A stretch of DNA of 64,000 nt, taken from positions 41,674,579-41,738,578 of the forward strand of contig CM069455.1 in the NCBI GenBank assembly GCA_035610835.1, in the 5' to 3' direction. A program made the position numbers and the translations under genes. The notes beneath the pieces were generated by a model. That model worked only from the letters and a program-made list of their open reading frames with translations, ran no database searches and had not been told where the DNA came from. This document shows, piece after piece, positions 1 through 13,200 of this stretch (the first letter of the stretch is position 1; each line of letters starts with the position of its first letter). This stretch comes from Ophiura sarsii. Lineage: Eukaryota; Echinodermata; Ophiuroidea; Amphilepidida; Ophiuridae.

Positions 1-234
1 TTTGTTTTTTTGCTTATCCAAGCTTACGGAGAACTTTTTTTTTAAATCAAAAAAAAAAAAAATCAAAAAAAAAAAAGCGCATAGATCTACGCGCCGTAGC
101 TCATTTCACATACCAATGCGGGCGGGCTTCTGAGACAGACCTTCTTCTTTGTTTGGCCAAACCAAGGTACAAGTTTTAAAACTGTTAATTTTTCAGTCTT
201 TACATTGAGCACCTAGCACCTTGGCAGGTGCTAT
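1..234. other. Low-complexity intronic sequence
   Basis: Poly-T and poly-A runs, followed near 140-170 by a segment resembling one end of the GGCCAAA-type MITEs seen elsewhere in the window. It lies inside or 3' of an intron of the TRIM-like gene, whose next exon must be left of base 1. No exon is visible here. Confidence 0.5.
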
Positions 235-1110
235 CAATGATGTGAAAGACACAGTCTATCTTCAATAGTGCCTTCAAGTATAGATATTTTACAGACAGTA
301 ATGGACTGCACTTCACTATGATGATATGAAGGAGGGTCCTGGGGGTAGCTAAGACCTACTTTCATTCCATACTTAATTTATTATTGTCACATTTGACCAC
401 CTTACCGTGAAGATAAATAAGAGCCAAGGGACCCAGGGGCTAGCTTTGACCTTTCATCAATAATACCTTGCAAGTACAGCAATTATAGTGCTGATCTACA
501 GACCTTAAAGGTAGATGACCCGATCACATTTCCGATTTTCAACTTGAAGTTTTCTATTCTACATGAAAGGTCGTCCTTAAAAAAGTTGTGTTCCAAAGTT
601 TGAGTGGCATAGCTCTAATAGTTCTTATTTTAGACGCACAAGATGCTGTGAACTGTACCCATTGAGTTGTACACAAACTATATCGGTGGTTACCACCATT
701 CGCGGTAATTCGACGTTATTTCATCGATTTCTCCGTAATTATACCGATTTAGGCCGTCAAATTTCAGTATGATGATGAGAAAAATACGAGCTTTCATATA
801 ATATGAAAATCTCCGTATGTTTGAAATAATTCTGTGTTACGAAAATGTGATCGGGTCATCTACCTTTAATGTAAATATATAGACGAGGGCTTAGGGACTC
901 AGGCTAATTATGACTTACCTTCGATAGTACTTTCAAGTATAGCTATTATACCGACCTTGAAACCACACTGTGAACAGAAGATATAAACAAGGGCCTAGGG
1001 ACTCACACTTGCTTTGATCTACCGTACTGACCTACAGAGCTTAATGTAAAGATAAAGACGAGGGCTAAGGGACTCAGGCTAGTTGTGACTTACCTTCAAT
1101 AGTGCCTTCA
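235..1110 (-). repeat. Decayed tandem copies of TRIM exon 8 tail plus 5' splice site
   Basis: The last ~30 nt of the exon at 1094-1209, its GTAAGT donor and ~60 nt of intron recur leftwards at about 880-950, 975-1020, 435-485, 340-370 and 240-285. The copy at 911-946 keeps a near-identical exon tail and an intact GTAAGT; the older ones have lost the donor. A TTAA-flanked MITE (509-865) later split the array. The copies sit in the intron just downstream of the native donor on the minus strand. Confidence 0.75.
509..865. mobile_element. MITE family A, copy 1 (TTAA-flanked)
   Basis: A short element with terminal inverted repeats AGGTAGATGACCCGATCAC and its reverse complement, flanked by TTAA at 505-508 and 866-869. 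Related copies are at 3169-3464, 7891-8195, 14974-15300, 24276-24359 and 51792-52136. TTAA target sites are typical of piggyBac-mobilised elements. It has no coding capacity. Confidence 0.85.
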
Positions 1111-1209
1111 AGTATAGCTATATTACTGGCAATATTGGCCTCCACCTCAGTCAACCAGTCAACTCTGTCTGTGCAATTGTTGTGTACTATCTCTAGTAAG
1201 TGATGGGCC
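1094..1209 (-). CDS. TRIM-like exon 8 (coiled coil)
   Basis: Acceptor ...CTACAG at 1210-1215, donor GTAAGT at 1088-1093. Translation begins RAHHLLEIVHNNCTDRVDW and ends ...ILEGTIE, a heptad-like helix. It takes the phase-2 end of exon 7 and ends in phase 1. This is the last exon visible. Confidence 0.8.
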
Positions 1210-4200
1210 CTGTAGTCAAATGAAGGACGACAAATTATCATCAGGATCAGCAATCAGCATGTGTGTGGTAAAAGGTAATTTCCAGTTACAAAGCCAATCT
1301 ACTCATAAAACCCACATAAGGCAAAATAACAATTGTTATGTTGTCCTCCACAGACAGCTATCAGAGAGGAGGGGCGGGCGGGCGGATCTTTTTTCTTTCT
1401 TTTTTACCAGCTGAAGCTCAAAGTTCAGCCAACAAGAAGTTGAAATCACTCAAAGAGTCGTACATATACACTCGTCAAAAGAAGTTCCTGGACACTCATT
1501 GAAGTTCAAATATTTCACATAAATATTTAATATAAATTAAACAATTGCATGTCAAAATAAGCAGACAATAATTCTCTATCATGTCTGTATGAAATTAAGA
1601 TGTACGCATTCATGCATGGCTGAGCACATTCATTAAGCAATGGTAAGGTGTGTAAAAGGAAATTGCAAGAAATGAGCATTTACAGTCATTTGAATGGAGG
1701 GATTATCCATTTGTTTGCAATCTTCTTGCCATTGTCAAGTGAATGGGATCTGCCATGCATGAGTGATCATGTCTAAATTCCATGTTAAGCTGTTAGAGGA
1801 TTACTTTCTGCTTATTTTGATATACAATTATATATATATAATCATATATATAATTATATATATTCTATTAAATATTAATTTAATTTAAGTGTCCAAGAAC
1901 TTCTTTTGCCGAGTGTATGTTATAAACACTTAATTTAATATTCAATGCCATTTAAACTGTTTTAAAAAAAATCGGGATTTTTTGTTTTTTTGTTTTTTGA
2001 ATCTGACGAGGGGGCGGTCGAGGACAACATAACAATATTTTTTGGGGGGCCTAAGATGCGCACATTTTAACGTCTAATATTAGAGATCCTTACTCTGAAC
2101 CCTTTGCCCTACACCAATCCTCACTATCGTTATCATCTAAACCCCAAGCCCCTAACGGTCTAACCTTAATCGCACCCTTGCCCTACACCCTAAATTTAAA
2201 CAGAACTATAATACCAACTCCTAATCCTAATCTGTACAAATTTAAGTACATATACAGGGTGAGTAAAAAAACCTAAAACTCAAAATGAAATCAATATTAA
2301 AATTATTTCTAACCATAATATGAAGAAAAGCAATGCCAATAGTAATAGCAGTATTTTTTTGCTATTATCGACATAAAAAAATCACCGGATGTCAGGTTTC
2401 CTTCAATAGGTATGACTTATTTTGGCAACATTATGATATGATATGATATGATATATGATATGATATGATATGATTTTATTGGCACAAAATCGCGACCCGA
2501 AGGCCGAATTACATTGTACAAGAAAGCAAGGAATACATTTAAAACAATTCAATACACAAATAGCCAACTTACTGGGCAGGAACATAGCAAACAACAAGAG
2601 ACAAGGCCAAAGACAGGATATGCGAACATAATGCAGAAAGACAGAGCACGCAAACCAAACTATGGGAGTTCACTGTTGATCAGCTTCACATAATAAGGAA
2701 TGGGGCTTTCAGCATATCTGTTTGAGCGAGCACGAGGCTGGGTGAGTTCGGCATTGTTTCTCAATTGTCTACCATGAACCTGACCTCTGCATGCAGGGAG
2801 CAACCTTTTAGTCCTACTGCATTGGGCTAGTGACTGAGCAAACTTCAGAGAATGTTGCTCCCTCCGGGCAGACAAATAATCAAAGTTACATACATCTAAA
2901 GCATTATCATAGGAAATAAAACTAGGACCAAGGATAATTCTTAAAGCTCTCTTTTGGACTCTCTCAAGTTTTAGAGCTAGTTTGGATGTGAGGGCACAAT
3001 GCCAGATGACATCAGAATATTCAAGCAGAGGGCGAATGTACACCGTTACTAACTCGGATGTAGTGACTGTTTATGAAGCTGAACAGATTCAAGATTTTCA
3101 TAGTCAATGATCCACAGTAATTATATGCATGTATGGAACACAATAACTACTTAATTGAATCAATTTAAAGGTATATCTTTCAATTACAATTTTCAACTTG
3201 ATGTTTTCTATTCTACATGAAGGGTCATCCATAAAATAGTTGTTTTCCAAAATTTGAGTTGCATTACTCCAATGGGTTGACATGAAATTGGTCCATTGAG
3301 TAGTACACAAACTGGCCAGGTGGTTAAATTGGCAGTAATTCACTGCATTTTGGCCTTTAACGTCAAAATGGAACATATTTTGCGTCAAACATTTTACAAC
3401 AATAATGATAATAAAATATGGGGTTTCTTCTGATATCAAAATATGTGGATTGGAAAATCCACCTTTAAACCATGTTCAGATATTCTCGACATAAATTTCA
3501 TGTGAAACAAAGCTAAAATAATCTCACCATTTGTGATTGCAACATTGAAAATGGAAAATAGTGGCTTGTTCCGTGATCTTTCACTAGACTGTGAACTGAT
3601 AATGAACAATGATGAATTGTAAAATTGAATAGATATCTTGTTAATTATGATCCTAAACCTTGTTTGGTTTTTTAAAATGTGGTATTTTATTTAAATGAGC
3701 GTAAAATTTGTTTTCCTCAACCGATTTTGACAAACTTAAATATATGTAAAAGCTAATGAAATGCACCGTCTGGTCCAATAAATGATTCATATTATTCAAG
3801 TACAGATTTTCATTAGGCCAAAAAAATAAGGTTTGTCTCAAATGACCTGCGCGCATTCCCGAAACTGCCCGTGTTAGCTCTTCTTTTTTTTAGTGATTTT
3901 TTTTTCTTTTTTCTTTTCTTTTTTTTCCCCCATTTTTTTCCAATTTTTTTCCAATTTTTTCAAAAAAATCTTGCAAAATCCAACTTTTTGGTCAAACAAA
4001 TGACGTTCAGGTCTAAATTGAAGAAGAAAAAAAAATCAAAAAATAATCCCCAGACCGCATTAGATTTTCAGTTTCAGAATTTAAGACAAACTTTTTTTGT
4101 TTGGCCTTAATAAATTCCCAAAATGTTCATCAAGCAGTAAACTTGTAATTAAACTCTTGTGTTCTTACCTCATTTGTAGCAGTGATATTTGTGTTGCAAA

Positions 4201-7200
4201 AACACTGGACACTGACTCCAGAACTGCTCCTGTCTCTTTTTTGGCTTCTCGTTTGGCTCTTGATATTACCTGTATGATAACAAATTAAGGCAACAGAATA
4301 AAAACCTACAAAACCTTGGAATATTTTGGGTTTTGGGGAAATCTGGGATTTTTTTGAAATTTCAAACATTTCAAAAATAGTTGAAAATTCACCAATATGT
4401 TCAAGAAATGTTTGGAAGAAAAAAAGCCAACCCGACCTACCCTACACGGCGCAGCACATATTAAAAAACAGAAAGGTTATCGGGCAGATTTTCTGAAATC
4501 TTCCGTCAAAGTCGATTTTTTTTTCTTTCTCATTTCCCATAGAACCATGTAGTATTTATTGGAAAAAACACCATTTTTGAAACGGATATAGCTCAAAACT
4601 AAGCCCGTTACCCCATTTTTTATTTTACATTCGTTAATTCTATGTGTCATGAAACCCCTTAAAAAGAACTGTCAAGATTTGGATATCTTGTGACATATTG
4701 ACTGTACTACTGTGTCTATTTTTCTTCCTCGTTTAAATGTGTGTGCTTTGAACTTCATTGTACTTACATGCTTTCCGTGGTACAGGTTCTTCAGCATTGC
4801 TACTCCACTGTCTAGTGCTGTCGGAAGGGAGTTGAATGCATCCTTATTCTGTGAAAGACAACACACCAAACAGAAGTAATAAAGTTACTAAGATTTTTAA
4901 AAAAATGATTTGTTGTATCCTAGTATACTTTCCACAAAAAAAGGTCTGTCTCACAGACATTTGGGGAAATAGCTGGGATATATGAGATTTCTTTTTTTTA
5001 AGAAGAAAAAACTATGCGTAATTAAATTTGAAAATTTGCTTTTATTATTGTGTTTTTGGCACCACCCCCCTATATGAGATTTCTTTTTTTTAAGAAGAAA
5101 AAACTATGCTTAATTAAATTTGAAAATTTGCTTTTATTATTGTGTTTTTGGCACCACCCCCCCCCCCTATCCCTCCTTTCGGAGCTCATTTTTTTCAAAC
5201 TAACCCCCCCCCCCCCCCTCTCCCCCCCCCCCCAAAAAAAAATTGGGCTGACTCCACATACTTATGCGCACTGGGTATGCAAGACAGATCTTTTATACTT
5301 TTTGGCCTTAACAACTGTTTATTGTTTATTAAGCAATATTTGTATTAATTTGAAAATTAAGCTTATGATCTCAACACAATGGTTTGACATACCTCGAATT
5401 TTCGACCGATCACATCGATCTTCATCTGGAGACTGGCAACCCAGATTTGGGGTCAGTGACCTTTCGGACACGCGATCCCAAAATCGGGTCGAACACTCTT
5501 GGAAGCTTGTATCGGCCCCCGTCCCTGTTGAGTGACGGCTGGTTTACTCGGATGTAGATGGCCTCCTTAACACCCCTCTCAAAGTACTTTGGTTCACGGT
5601 CCAATATTTTGACTTGTTCCAAGTCTACGTGGTGGCCCGGTGACTCAAACACTAAGACAGCTACTTGTCTCACCCAAAGACAAAACCGAGAAAAAGGACA
5701 TAGCTGGGCCGGTGTATTATATCCCTTGCCAGGGGAAAACCCGGAAGGGCCAATGCGAAGAAGCCTACATTGGAGAGACTGAAAGATCTCTAAAAACTAG
5801 ATTTCTTGAGCACCGCCGCCCAAGCTCGACCTCGTCGGAGGTCTCCCAACACATCCACATCGAGTCACCGGGCCACCACGTAGACTTGGAACAAGTCAAA
5901 ATATTGGACCGTGAACCAAAGTACTTTGAGAGGGGTGTTAAGGAGGCCATCTACATCCGAGTAAACCAGCCGTCACTCAACAGGGACGGGGGCCGATACA
6001 AGCTTCCAAGAGTGTTCGACCCGATTTTGGGATCGCGTGTCCGAAAGGTCACTGACCCCAAATCTGGGTTGCCAGTCTCCAGATGAAGATCGATGTGATC
6101 GGTCGAAAATTCGAGGTATGTCAAACCATTGTGTTGAGATCATAAGCTTAATTTTCAAATTATTGTCTACCAACACAGATGAACTTTCACGCTAATATTT
6201 GTATTGTTTATTAAGCAATATTTGTATGCCATGAAAGAAAAGGTCAGCTCAAATGACTAAATACTGGTGTTTTCTTTGGCCACAGTTTTGATGGGTGGTG
6301 GCGAGGTTTATTATTTGAAATGAGCTGAAAGTGAAAAACAAGTTTTCATAGATTTTCAGCAATGTCATGATCCACCGGAATGAATGAAGATATCATGATG
6401 AATTTAACAGAATATGTAGGAGACATGCTCACCGGTATATCGCAGATATTAGAATGATATACACTGTTGTTGTTATATTTTTATCAGTCAAGGTATTCAA
6501 TACATCATGTTGTTCATTAGCATAGCCCTTATTACACATATGTGACCAGCCGCGTCAAAAAGGACATGTTGTCGGCAAACACAGTTTTGAGTAAGAGGCC
6601 AATATATTTAGTGAAATATAAAGGAAATAATAGAAAAAAATATGCTTCTTCAAATCATATCTTATGATTAAAAAGTCCGATCACCTTCAACATGGTATCA
6701 TTTTGAAGCTTAAAATGTGTTCTTCCAATTCATGACAATAACATAAAATTGACTCATGCCACCAACATGTCCATTTTGATGTGATGACGGGTCACATATG
6801 AGAGTGCAAAATGACCTATGACCCCATTACACATATGAGAGTGCAATGACCTATGACCTACCTGTTCTGATATTGGTACAACAGCGTGACCCTTATGACT
6901 GCCAATGAGGGCGCAATGACCGCACACCGGCACACCGTCTTCAGAACAGAAGTACTTCTCTTCCTCCCCATGATCTTCACACTTTGCTATGCTCCTGGTA
7001 ACAAACACCACAAGAAAAACAGTTATAGCATGTGTGGTCTAGTGGATAGCATGCAGGTCTCACAATACAAAGGTTGTGAGTTCTAGCCCCGCTACCGCCA
7101 ACATGTTTGTATCCTTGGGCAAATGAGTTCCAAGGTACAAATCTGTACAACTTTTGCCGTATTTTGACGAGCAAAAAAATTATTTGGGTCAGTATTCATT

Positions 7201-10200
7201 TGCAATTTTTCACTGATTTCTAAATAAGGGTCGGTCGGGCCCGTAGAACAGGGTTTCTTTTTTTTGTCGCCCTAATAGGAGTTGACCCACATGCCAACTC
7301 TTTCTTATTCTTACCATTCCACATTTATATGATGCCTAGGGTACATTGTATTTAGAGAATAAAGGTATTGTTTTTAGACCGTACCCATGTTATATATCAT
7401 GACATAAATGCGGACGATAGTATTATTTTGGCGGAGTTGTTCTACGCAAAAAATAATACTACCTAACGCATTTATGTCAGACAATATAACATGGGTATGG
7501 TCTAAAAACAATACCTTTATTCTCATTTTTAAACAATCATACTTAATGACATTTATCAAAGAAATAAGTACATTTTATTGTCCACATTTGACAACTTTTA
7601 CCCCTGCTAGGATCGAATAACCCACAAACATTCCATCCAATCCCATGCTATGAGTACACCATGCGTAAGCGTAGCGGCGCCGACATAAGCGCAGGAAAGG
7701 CACCAAAGACGCACTGCAGAAGTGCGCGTTATGGAGCAAACCACGCATTGTGAAGGTCGGACGCACTGTTAAAACGTAAGCCCCACCTTCCCGTATTCAA
7801 TTGTCTCATCTAAATGTCACCGATTTTTCTGAGAACCAATGGGATTGCTTAATCTCTCTTAGCTGTTTAAGATTGTATAATACGCTACTTAAAAGGTAGG
7901 TATTCCGATTTTCAACTTCATGTTTTCTATTATACATGAAGGGTCATCTTTGAAATAGTCGTATTCCAAAGTGGTTTGAATTGCATAACTCCAATGGTTC
8001 TTATTGTAGTAACTCAAGGTGATATGAAATGTGTACAATGTGTAGTACACAAACTGACCAGTTAATTAACCACCTTTGGTGCCAGTAATTCACTGCAATT
8101 TGGCCTATAATATCTAAATGGAACATCTTGCACCAAACATATTACAGAAATAATGAGAAAAATATGGAGTTTCAAAATATCTTGATGGGCTGTGGTCATT
8201 TTTGGAACAGCGCTATATAAGCCCTGTTATTATTATTATTATTATTATTATTAATCTCACATCTGTCTCAGAATTGAACAAACTCTCTCTCTGGAAGTCT
8301 ACGCTGACATGACCCAACACATTCAGAACTGCCCTTTCTGTCTTCCTCATCTATTCCAACTATAGACTATGTCACTTCAATAAGACTGTGACGTCATTAC
8401 ATCATTCACTGATCGCAATACAGGCGCTGGCGCACACACCCCCACACACACCCCTACTTGCCGGCAAACAGGGACGGACCATGTATTGGACAGACAAACA
8501 GGGACGTGTGTTTTATGATTTTTTGCGCCTAACCGGGGACGTTGACGAGTGTTACACAAATGATACACTTTTTTATGAGATTAACATACCAACTGATATT
8601 TATATGACCAATAGGGGACACACTCTCAAATGCCTTTTTAGGCGGTTTGTAGTCCATTGCACATGTGGTCCCCAATTGCAGGTACATTCGCGGTTGGTAG
8701 GTGTTCATTCATAAAAACGTCCATGTTTTATGGCAACACACACCCTACACACATAGAAAGGTAGAAGATACACGCATGCATACTTTATGTCACTGTTCAG
8801 AGGCAGTAAATGTAACAGTGGCTTACTTCAGTCAGGATGCACCACATATCTTTCCCACCACTTTGCTGATTGTCACTGTCTGAATAAGTGAAAACTCCAC
8901 TCACTTAACCCTAACTCGAGATCACCACACGGCAACAGATTTCTTTTCCGACCCCCACAATTCACCAGAAAGGTCACCCCCCCCCCCCCCCCCCCCCCGG
9001 ATTTGAACCACGGACCTCCAGTACTAGGGCCCAGATCCTAGCCACTACACCACGTCTGTCAGTCGACACTCGGCGAGTATATTCACCTCATAGAAGCATG
9101 TAGACTGATATTGGGTTCGATCATGATTTTAGGAATAATTTAGATACCTTTTTCGAACCATTGTGTTTGAGCTCCGTAGCTTTCGAGGTCATCACGACCC
9201 CTTCATTCAGCGTAGTGTTTACAGCGTAGTGATGACCTCGAAAGCTACGGAGCTCAAACACAATGGTTTGAAAAAGGTATCTAAATTATTCCTATATTCG
9301 CCTCGTTATATAGCCTGGGTCCGTTTTGTATCCCAAAAACCTGCACGCCGGGTTATAAAAACATTTTTCCGCACAGTTGCCGTGTGGTGTAGTAGAGTTA
9401 GGGTTAAAGGTAAACCAAAATGGTGATCCAAGTATATTTTATTCGATTTGGTATGTTTAGAAGAATATAATGCAAAAAGAATTTCTTTAAATATTGTCCA
9501 GGGAAAAAGAAATACATAAAATCAATCATAATTGCCATTTGGGTTTTTTTAGTGTGGGATGAACTGTATACGGATGACACGTTACTATGTAACAGGTGTT
9601 AATCCCAACTCTGTATCGGACCATATCTCGGTCGATAGGTCTGCACAAACAAAAGTCATGAGTGAATGCTTACGCTTTCGACCTATTGAGGTTCTGTGTG
9701 CGAGCCTGGGTAACACTCATGACGTATACAGGGTAGTAACCTGCCATCATCAATATATATCAGTGGTTCCCAACCTTTTTCTTGTGGTGACCCCATTCCA
9801 GAAACCAGCATCAGAGCGCAACCCTCACAGAACAAAGTCACATGTGTTACTATATAACTATACAGTAAAGTACACTTTTCATGAAAACATAGCACTTTAT
9901 TTTGGTTAAATTAGGCTAGTCCGCGACCCCACAAAAAGTGTGTGGACCCCAACTGGGGTCGCGACCCAGAGGTTGGGAACCACTGATATATATATATGAT
10001 ACAAATTATGCATGCTTAGAAGTTCTATATTTGTTTCCGGTGCAATATTAAAGGGTAAATTCTGTTTGTATTTTGTTTCTTACAATATCCTCCAAGCAAA
10101 TAAAACAAACTTGAATCACCATTTTGGCTGACCTTTAACGCTTTCCATGCGGCAGGCGGCTGCAGACGACATTCCAATTTTTCACAAAATGTTTCAAAAA

Positions 10201-13200
10201 TGTCATAATTATTGAATTTCATTACAATATTTGGAAACACCATGAGAAATGCATTGAAATAAGTACAAACATTCCTAGTATTGGTTCAGTAATCCTTGAG
10301 ATAGACATTGAAAATTGGGAAAGGTTTCTGAAAAATCTGTTTTGTATATGGTAAAACTAATAGCCGCGTGGAAAGTGTTAAGCCTACTACATGTAAATCC
10401 AATCTACCTGTCTTTAGTAAATGGCCTTTTTTGATGATTCATCCCACGATGCACCATGTTGAAGCACTTGTCGCACATGACCACATTGTCACATTTGCGG
10501 CAGCTGCATGTGGACAGCGCCCTTCGACATTCCTCGCATAGCTCTCTGCCAGGGCATGCTGGGAAGTGCAGGAAAAAAAGGTAAGAGAGAGATGAGAGTA
10601 AGCGGAAGAATTATAAATAGAGACACCATTATTATTGGCTTAGCTTTACTTACACAATATTCGCCAAATTGGCTTTCACTGCAAATGCAAATTATGAGCG
10701 TTTACTTTTGGACAAACAAAAAGTAAACTCAAAAGTGAACACTCATGTGAGCCCAACAACTAAGCTGTTTTCTACACCCACCCTCTAATAAATAACTGTC
10801 CCAGCATTATATCACGGATGGTGGAAACATCTGTGATTATATTCACACACTTGGAGCATGTTTTGAGATCAATCGGGTGCAAAATGCAAGAAATGTTTAG
10901 TTTTGTGTTTACTTTTACGTTTACTTTTGTGTTTAGAATTGTGTTTACTTTTAGTTTGTCCAAAAGTAAACGCTCATAATTTGCAGTGTTTACTTGCACA
11001 ATATTTGCCAAATTTCTTAATCTCTGAATTGAACTTGCAAAAATGATAAGTGCAACAGTCATTGCGAGCGAAGGCCCATTAACATGGAAGAAAGAAAAAA
11101 AACATCCATGTAAGAATTAAAGAGATCACTTGCATACTGACAGCATTTTGCCACCACACGATCTTTGACTTTAATAATACCAATTAAGTGTCAATCCTAG
11201 TCCCTCCCGTCCACATAATCATTATTACCACCCACCCACCCTCCCCTTGCCCTACCCCTCCCCTTGTTAGCAATTCTGTACTCACTCAATGTCCAATTTT
11301 TTTAGAATGGGGTGTTTTACACAACCTTCATGTGCCAAGTGCAGATTGCATGACTGTGGTGTGTGCACATTTCTTATAAATGCTCCCTTGTTTAATAAGG
11401 CCTAAAATGGTTTGATTGGCCTAACATGACAAGAACAAATAGGGTAGGTTGGTCAGGATTTTTCTTCTTTCTTTTCGAAATCACCTGCTTTGGGGACTTA
11501 AAATAGCTGAATATGAAAGCAAACAGTCAGAAACTTAAATTCTTTGTTAAATTTTTTTTTATTTTTTTTTTTTATTTTTTATTTTTTTTTTTCCTCCCTC
11601 AAAATAATAAAAACAATATTCAGGGTCGGCGATGTATTTAGGGTCGGTCGGGTTAGGCCGATCAAACTTCTTTTTTTTAGGCCTAAGTATTCCAGATTTG
11701 TTTCATCGCCCTGTTTCCTCTGATGTGTCTCCTCCATGCACATCTCACCTTTGAGCAGTTTGCCCTCGTAAAACTTCCTCTCAGTTTCTGTCTTGGCAGC
11801 TGCAGCATCCTGCTTTGTTTGTCTGCAAACCAATGATCATGAAAATGTTCACATATTTAATTATGGTATATCTTTTAACTTTTTGTGCGACAAAACAGTA
11901 TTGCGATAGGACTACTACGCTATCTAAGCCGAGGAACTGTCCCCAATCCGAGAACTGCCCCGTGCAGCCCTTTTACGGCAAAAGGATGTATCTTTTATGT
12001 ACTTTCCTAAAGAAATACTTCCTTTTAACATGGAGTGTGTTAACTTGGTTCAATAATCCTCTCTTAGGAAAAGGTTGTAACTTGTAAAGACAATAAAAGT
12101 AATATATTGCCTTTTACCACTACATGATTAATGGAGAAAAAAGTTAACGTTGATCATGTTAAAAGGAAGTATACGGTTAGGAAACTACATATAAGATACA
12201 TTCTTTTGCCATAGAAGGGCTACGTGGGGAAGAGTTAGGATGACATGACTCAGTGTTTCAATATTCAATGTTAGTGTATCTCTGGATAGGCTGATTTTTA
12301 ATTTTAAATAGCGGCCCTACAAGGAGGGCTATGGCTACAATGCATGACATGCATTGATTTGACTTCCTTGGGTCAATATTTTTTCTCTGATTTCTCTGAA
12401 TAGTGAATAGTTTACTCACATTTTTAGTTACATTCCACAGCTTAGCTACCAGCTTCGTCAGACTTGTAACTATGTCTAGTGGCAACAGGAAAATTGAATT
12501 TTCTAGAGGACAATATTGTTGATTCATCATGCCCCTTCTTGAAGAGACTCTACTTGAGTCGCTTCACAAAAATACTTGACTTAACTGCCTTGAGTAAGTT
12601 GATTCTAGCCCAAAAAGCAAGGCTCCAAATAAGCATGCACCCAGGAGATTTTTACCCAATGGTTGCCAAGATTTGGCTCCTGGTGTTTTCCAGTTTTTGG
12701 GCAGTAACTTATAAGACCAGGAGCTATTTTGTCAAAAATAATAAAGTAGCTCCTGGTTCATGCATGCTAATTTAGAGGCCTGCCAAAAAGCATGGCATCC
12801 TAAAGCGTGGGTGACCTTCCCGATCCATAAAAGAATTCCAAATGTTCTTTCTTTGTAACATAAACTTACATTAGATCATTTAGCTGGTTGTAGTTTGACG
12901 TAACCTGCCCCAGTCTGAAGGTAGTGGGCCCCCCCCCCCCCCCCCATCTTGAGGTAGTGACCCTCCCCCCCCCCCCTCCCCCCCAGTTCCAGGTCACATA
13001 AACTTACATTAGGTCATTTAGCTGTTTGTAGTTTGACGTAACCTGCCCCAGTCTGTAGTAATTTGAAGGTAGTGACCTCCCCCCCCCCCCCCTCCCAGGT
13101 CACATAAACTTACATTAGGTCATTTAGCTGTTTGTAGTTTGACGTAACCTGTCCCAGCCTGTAGTAATCTGAAGGTAGTGACCCCCCCCCCTCCCAGGCC

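Noticed and set aside
2090..2235. Interstitial telomere-like CCCTAA stretch
   Set aside because: No run of perfect hexamers; only scattered CCCTA-like words.
5050..5673. ORFs of 161 and 83 residues around the left Penelope arm
   Set aside because: They read poly-C sequence and the inverted copy of the element's 3' end.
6076..6120. Hammerhead motif at the Penelope 3' end (CCAGATGAAGATCG...GGTCGAAAATTC)
   Set aside because: The invariant CTGATGA is not present and no matching cleavage-side strand precedes it within the element in direct orientation.
12258..12530. Possible minus-strand exon encoding DIVTSLTKLVAKLWNVT
   Set aside because: Helical and with a GTGAGT-like donor, but exons 2 and 3 of the TRIM-like gene already join in phase without it.
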